A stretch of DNA of 15,075 nt from NCBI GenBank assembly GCA_964495555.1, contig CAZBWA010000044.1:1-15075 (forward strand), in the 5' to 3' direction. The notes beneath the pieces were generated by a model that was not told the DNA's origin, ran no database searches, and saw only the letters and a program-made list of their open reading frames with translations. Origin of the DNA: VGCC01 sp964495555. Lineage in GTDB: Bacteria > Actinomycetota > Actinomycetes > S36-B12. The first letter of the stretch is position 1, and every line of letters begins with the position of its first letter. Of this stretch, positions 12,757 to 15,075 are shown piece after piece. Made by a program: the position numbers and the translations under genes.

Positions 12757-14255
12757 CCGAGGAAGTGCGCGAAACCGAGTTCAAGTACCGGGTCGACCCC
12801 GACTTCACCCTCCCCGACTTCGGTGACGGCTACCGGATCCACCCCCACGAGCCGATGACACTCGAGGCGGATTACTTCGACACCGCAGCGACCACTCTCC
12901 TGCGCTGGGGGATCACGGTGCGCCACCGCACAGGAGGCGTGGATGACGGATGGCATGCCAAGGTCCCCGTCGCGGGAGCATCCGCATCGACACGCGACGA
13001 GATACGCGTGCCCTCCACCGACGGGTCGATCCCTGCAGCACTCGTGCAGATCCTCAGCCCGCTGCTCCGCGGCCAAGACCTCCTCCACCGGGCCCATGTC
13101 CGGACGCATCGGACGCCGATCGTCATCTCCTCGGCCACCGATGAGGCACTCCTCGAACTGGTCGATGATCATGTCGACGTCGATGCGAACGGTGGGCGCA
13201 CGACCTTCCGCGAACTCGAACTCGAGGTCGTCACCGACTCCCCGGAGGCCTCCCGGGCCGCGGCCGACATCGGAGCAGCCCTCGAGGCGCGAGGTGCCCG
13301 ACCGAGTTCGCTCAGCAAGGCAGCGTCAGCACTCGGCCAGGTAGGTCCACCCGATGTGCCCGAGTTCCCGCCCGTCGGCCCCGACGGCTTGGCCGTCGAT
13401 GCACTCCGTGGCGTGCTCGCACGCCACGTCCGTCACCTCCTGACCGCGGATGTCGCGGTACGACGTGATCTACCGGATTCGGTGCACCAGATGCGGGTCG
13501 CGGCACGTCGCCTCCGAAGCACCTTCAGCACCTACCGCACCCTCCTCGACCCCGAGGCGATCGCCTATGCGCGTGAGGACCTCGCGTGGTTGGCCCGCGA
13601 GTTGGGCGCCGTGCGGGACACCGAGGTGATCCACGAGCTCCTCCTGGACCTGGTCGATTCACTCCCCGAGGAGATCGATCGCACGACCGCGCGCTCCGCG
13701 ATCGATCGGTGGTTCGCACGCCGCATGCCCGCGGCTCGCGCCAGCGTTATGGCCGCCCTCCGCACCGATCGCCATGACCAACTTCTCGAGGAACTGATCG
13801 GCTTCGTGAGCGATCCCCCGGTGACCGACGAGGCCTTCCGACCCGTCGACGAGGTGCTACTCCCCCGGGTGCAGCGTGCGTGGAAGGGTCTCGCGAAACG
13901 GGTCGCGGCCCTGACCGCACACGCCTCCGACGACGAATGGCACCAGGTGCGCATCCGCGCGAAGAAGGCCCGCTATGCCGCCGAGGGCCTCAGCTCGGTG
14001 ATGGGGACACGGATGCGCCGATGCGCCGAGAACCTCGGGGATGTGACGGACCTACTGGGCGTCCACCAGGATGCGCACGTGGCACGCGCAACGCTCCGCT
14101 CCCTGGCGGAAGGATCCGACACCACGACGGCCGAGGCATTCGCGCTGGGCATGATGAGTCAGCACGAGGCTGAGAGACAGTCGGACTTCCGCAAGGACTT
14201 CCGACGCATGTGGCCTGACGTCGTGCACGCGGCGCGTCGTGCGGGCCTGGAGTAG
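12753..14255 (+). CDS. CYTH-CHAD fusion protein (inorganic triphosphatase/polyP-binding)
   Basis: A 500-aa two-domain protein. The CYTH domain (about 1-200) has the E-x-E-x-K signature (E7-T-E9-F-K11), YFDTAATTLLRWG, VRHR, WHAK and the paired acidic strand RELELEV, so the triphosphate tunnel residues look intact. The CHAD domain (about 205-495) is all-helical and has the two symmetric His/Arg-rich motifs HQMRVAARRLR (from His245) and HQVRIRAKKARYAAEG (from His397), which form the basic polyphosphate-binding surface in this family. CHAD proteins are known to bind inorganic polyphosphate, and CYTH domains often hydrolyse tripolyphosphate. The GTGA overlap with ppk1 supports a shared polyphosphate role. 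Substrate length preference is unknown. Confidence 0.93.
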   Translation: MTEEVRETEFKYRVDPDFTLPDFGDGYRIHPHEPMTLEADYFDTAATTLLRWGITVRHRTGGVDDGWHAKVPVAGASASTRDEIRVPSTDGSIPAALVQILSPLLRGQDLLHRAHVRTHRTPIVISSATDEALLELVDDHVDVDANGGRTTFRELELEVVTDSPEASRAAADIGAALEARGARPSSLSKAASALGQVGPPDVPEFPPVGPDGLAVDALRGVLARHVRHLLTADVAVRRDLPDSVHQMRVAARRLRSTFSTYRTLLDPEAIAYAREDLAWLARELGAVRDTEVIHELLLDLVDSLPEEIDRTTARSAIDRWFARRMPAARASVMAALRTDRHDQLLEELIGFVSDPPVTDEAFRPVDEVLLPRVQRAWKGLAKRVAALTAHASDDEWHQVRIRAKKARYAAEGLSSVMGTRMRRCAENLGDVTDLLGVHQDAHVARATLRSLAEGSDTTTAEAFALGMMSQHEAERQSDFRKDFRRMWPDVVHAARRAGLE

Positions 14256-14257
14256 TC

Positions 14258-15075
14258 GTGGTCGAGGCTGTCATCCGGGCCGCCGGTGTCGTCGTGCTTC
14301 GGGGGAAAGGGCGCAAGCGGGAGGTCCTGATCGTGCATCGACCCGCGCGCGCGGACTGGTCGCTGCCCAAGGGCAAGGTGGAGAGCGGAGAGCACACCCT
14401 CGCCACCGCCGTGCGCGAGTGTGATGAGGAGACCGGCTACCAGGTGACCCTCGGGCCCTACATCGGGAGCATGGAGTACGTCGCCGCAGGTCGGCCCAAG
14501 CGCGTCGACTACTGGCGGGCCGAGGTGGCGGGTGACGAGGGCTTCGCACCCGACGACGAGGTGGACGAGATTGCCTGGGTGCCGGTCAAGGACGCGGCCA
14601 CCCATCTCACCTACCCGGCGGATGTGGAGTTGGTGCAGCGGGCGGCCGCGCTCCCGGAGACGACACCCTTCGTCGTCCTCCGCCACGCCAAAGCGGTCAA
14701 GAGGGCCGACTTCTCCGGGGATGACGACGCCGAGCGGCCCCTGTCCGGACGTGGCCGCGGGGAGGCCAAGGCGCTGGCGCCGCTGCTCGAGTCCTGGGGG
14801 ATCACCCACGTGCACTCCTCCGAGGCCAAGCGCTGCGTCACGACCGCGCGCCCCTTCGCTCGGCGTCTTGACCTCGAGATCGTCGGAGAGCCTGCGCTCA
14901 CGGAAACCGCGCACTCCCTCGACCCCGAAGCAGCCGCCCGACGCATCATCGAGTTGTACGACCGAGGGGAGCCCACCGTCGTGGTGTGCCACCGTCCCGT
15001 GCTCCCGACCCTGCTCACGGCACTGGCCGGACACCTCGACATCGTCGCCGACGACGAGTGGGATCCGCGCCTGGC
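14258..15075 (+). CDS. mutT1: Nudix hydrolase with C-terminal histidine phosphatase domain (MutT1-like, partial)
   Basis: GTG 14258 is 2 bases after the CYTH-CHAD stop, with GGAG at 14249-14252 as Shine-Dalgarno; 272 codons are in the window and the end is cut off. The complete Nudix box spans residues 39-61 (GKVESGEHTLATAVRECDEE, then TGY), preceded by DWSLPKG. From about residue 137 a histidine phosphatase domain follows: the phospho-acceptor His143 in VLRHAKA and the second His in VVVCHRPVLPTLL. This two-domain plan is that of mycobacterial MutT1 (317 aa), which hydrolyses 8-oxo-(d)GTP to the diphosphate and diadenosine polyphosphates. The position after ppk1 and CYTH-CHAD suggests a nucleotide or polyphosphate housekeeping role. 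About 40-50 residues are probably missing. Confidence 0.9.
   Translation, partial: MVEAVIRAAGVVVLRGKGRKREVLIVHRPARADWSLPKGKVESGEHTLATAVRECDEETGYQVTLGPYIGSMEYVAAGRPKRVDYWRAEVAGDEGFAPDDEVDEIAWVPVKDAATHLTYPADVELVQRAAALPETTPFVVLRHAKAVKRADFSGDDDAERPLSGRGRGEAKALAPLLESWGITHVHSSEAKRCVTTARPFARRLDLEIVGEPALTETAHSLDPEAAARRIIELYDRGEPTVVVCHRPVLPTLLTALAGHLDIVADDEWDPRL

Noticed and set aside
14159..15034. 291-aa minus-strand open frame opposite CYTH-CHAD and the Nudix gene
   Set aside because: Runs against two motif-bearing genes; Gly/Asp/His/Val composition typical of an antisense shadow.
1..15075. Mobile element, CRISPR array, tRNA or rRNA genes
   Set aside because: No transposase or integrase, no regularly spaced repeats and no RNA-gene signatures were seen. 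The window is packed with core genes.

Overview
The window is high-GC, almost fully coding DNA from an actinobacterium (Actinomycetota). The evidence is two mycothiol biosynthesis genes (mshA, mshD), an orphan GlnR-type nitrogen regulator, a Nur-type nickel regulator of the Fur family, frequent GTG starts, and 4-bp ATGA/GTGA stop-start overlaps. From memory, its gene neighbourhoods match Mycobacterium (phoU/mshA/YbjN/gpm and XRE/hbhA/DUF2516; FABP-like/glnR/mshD) and the ppk-mshD-glnR-nur-mshA-gpm-phoU zone of Streptomyces. Blocks that are far apart in those genomes lie within 15 kb here. I cannot name the genus.

Layout. (1) 1-4552, plus strand: the end of phoU, then mshA, a YbjN-domain gene, gpmA, an alanyl-tRNA editing gene (AlaX) and an LtrA-like membrane protein. 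From mshA onward these are packed as an operon. (2) 4539-5454, minus strand: an XRE regulator, a 71-aa protein in the position of hbhA, and a DUF2516 membrane protein. The promoter gap with divergent dtd holds interleaved palindromes. (3) 5539-6018, plus: dtd. (4) 6015-8896, minus: a tight five-gene operon, in transcription order an alpha/beta hydrolase, a 33-aa single-pass membrane microprotein, a nitrobindin/FABP-like protein, Nur and YgfZ. (5) 8943-15075, plus: glnR-mshD, then ppk1, a CYTH-CHAD protein and a Nudix plus histidine-phosphatase protein (MutT1-like) cut by the window end.

Functional themes. Thiol redox: first and last steps of mycothiol synthesis. Phosphate and polyphosphate: PhoU, PPK1, CYTH-CHAD, MutT1-like. 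Translation proofreading: AlaX and DTD. Metal, haem and Fe-S: Nur, nitrobindin, YgfZ. Nitrogen: GlnR. No mobile element, CRISPR array, rRNA or tRNA was seen, and no gap exceeds 300 bases without a gene. The genes are mostly core actinobacterial ones. The less explained items are two small proteins (71 and 33 aa), the XRE/dtd palindrome array, a long perfect palindrome inside the DUF2516 gene, and PHO-box-like heptamers before glnR and ppk1.
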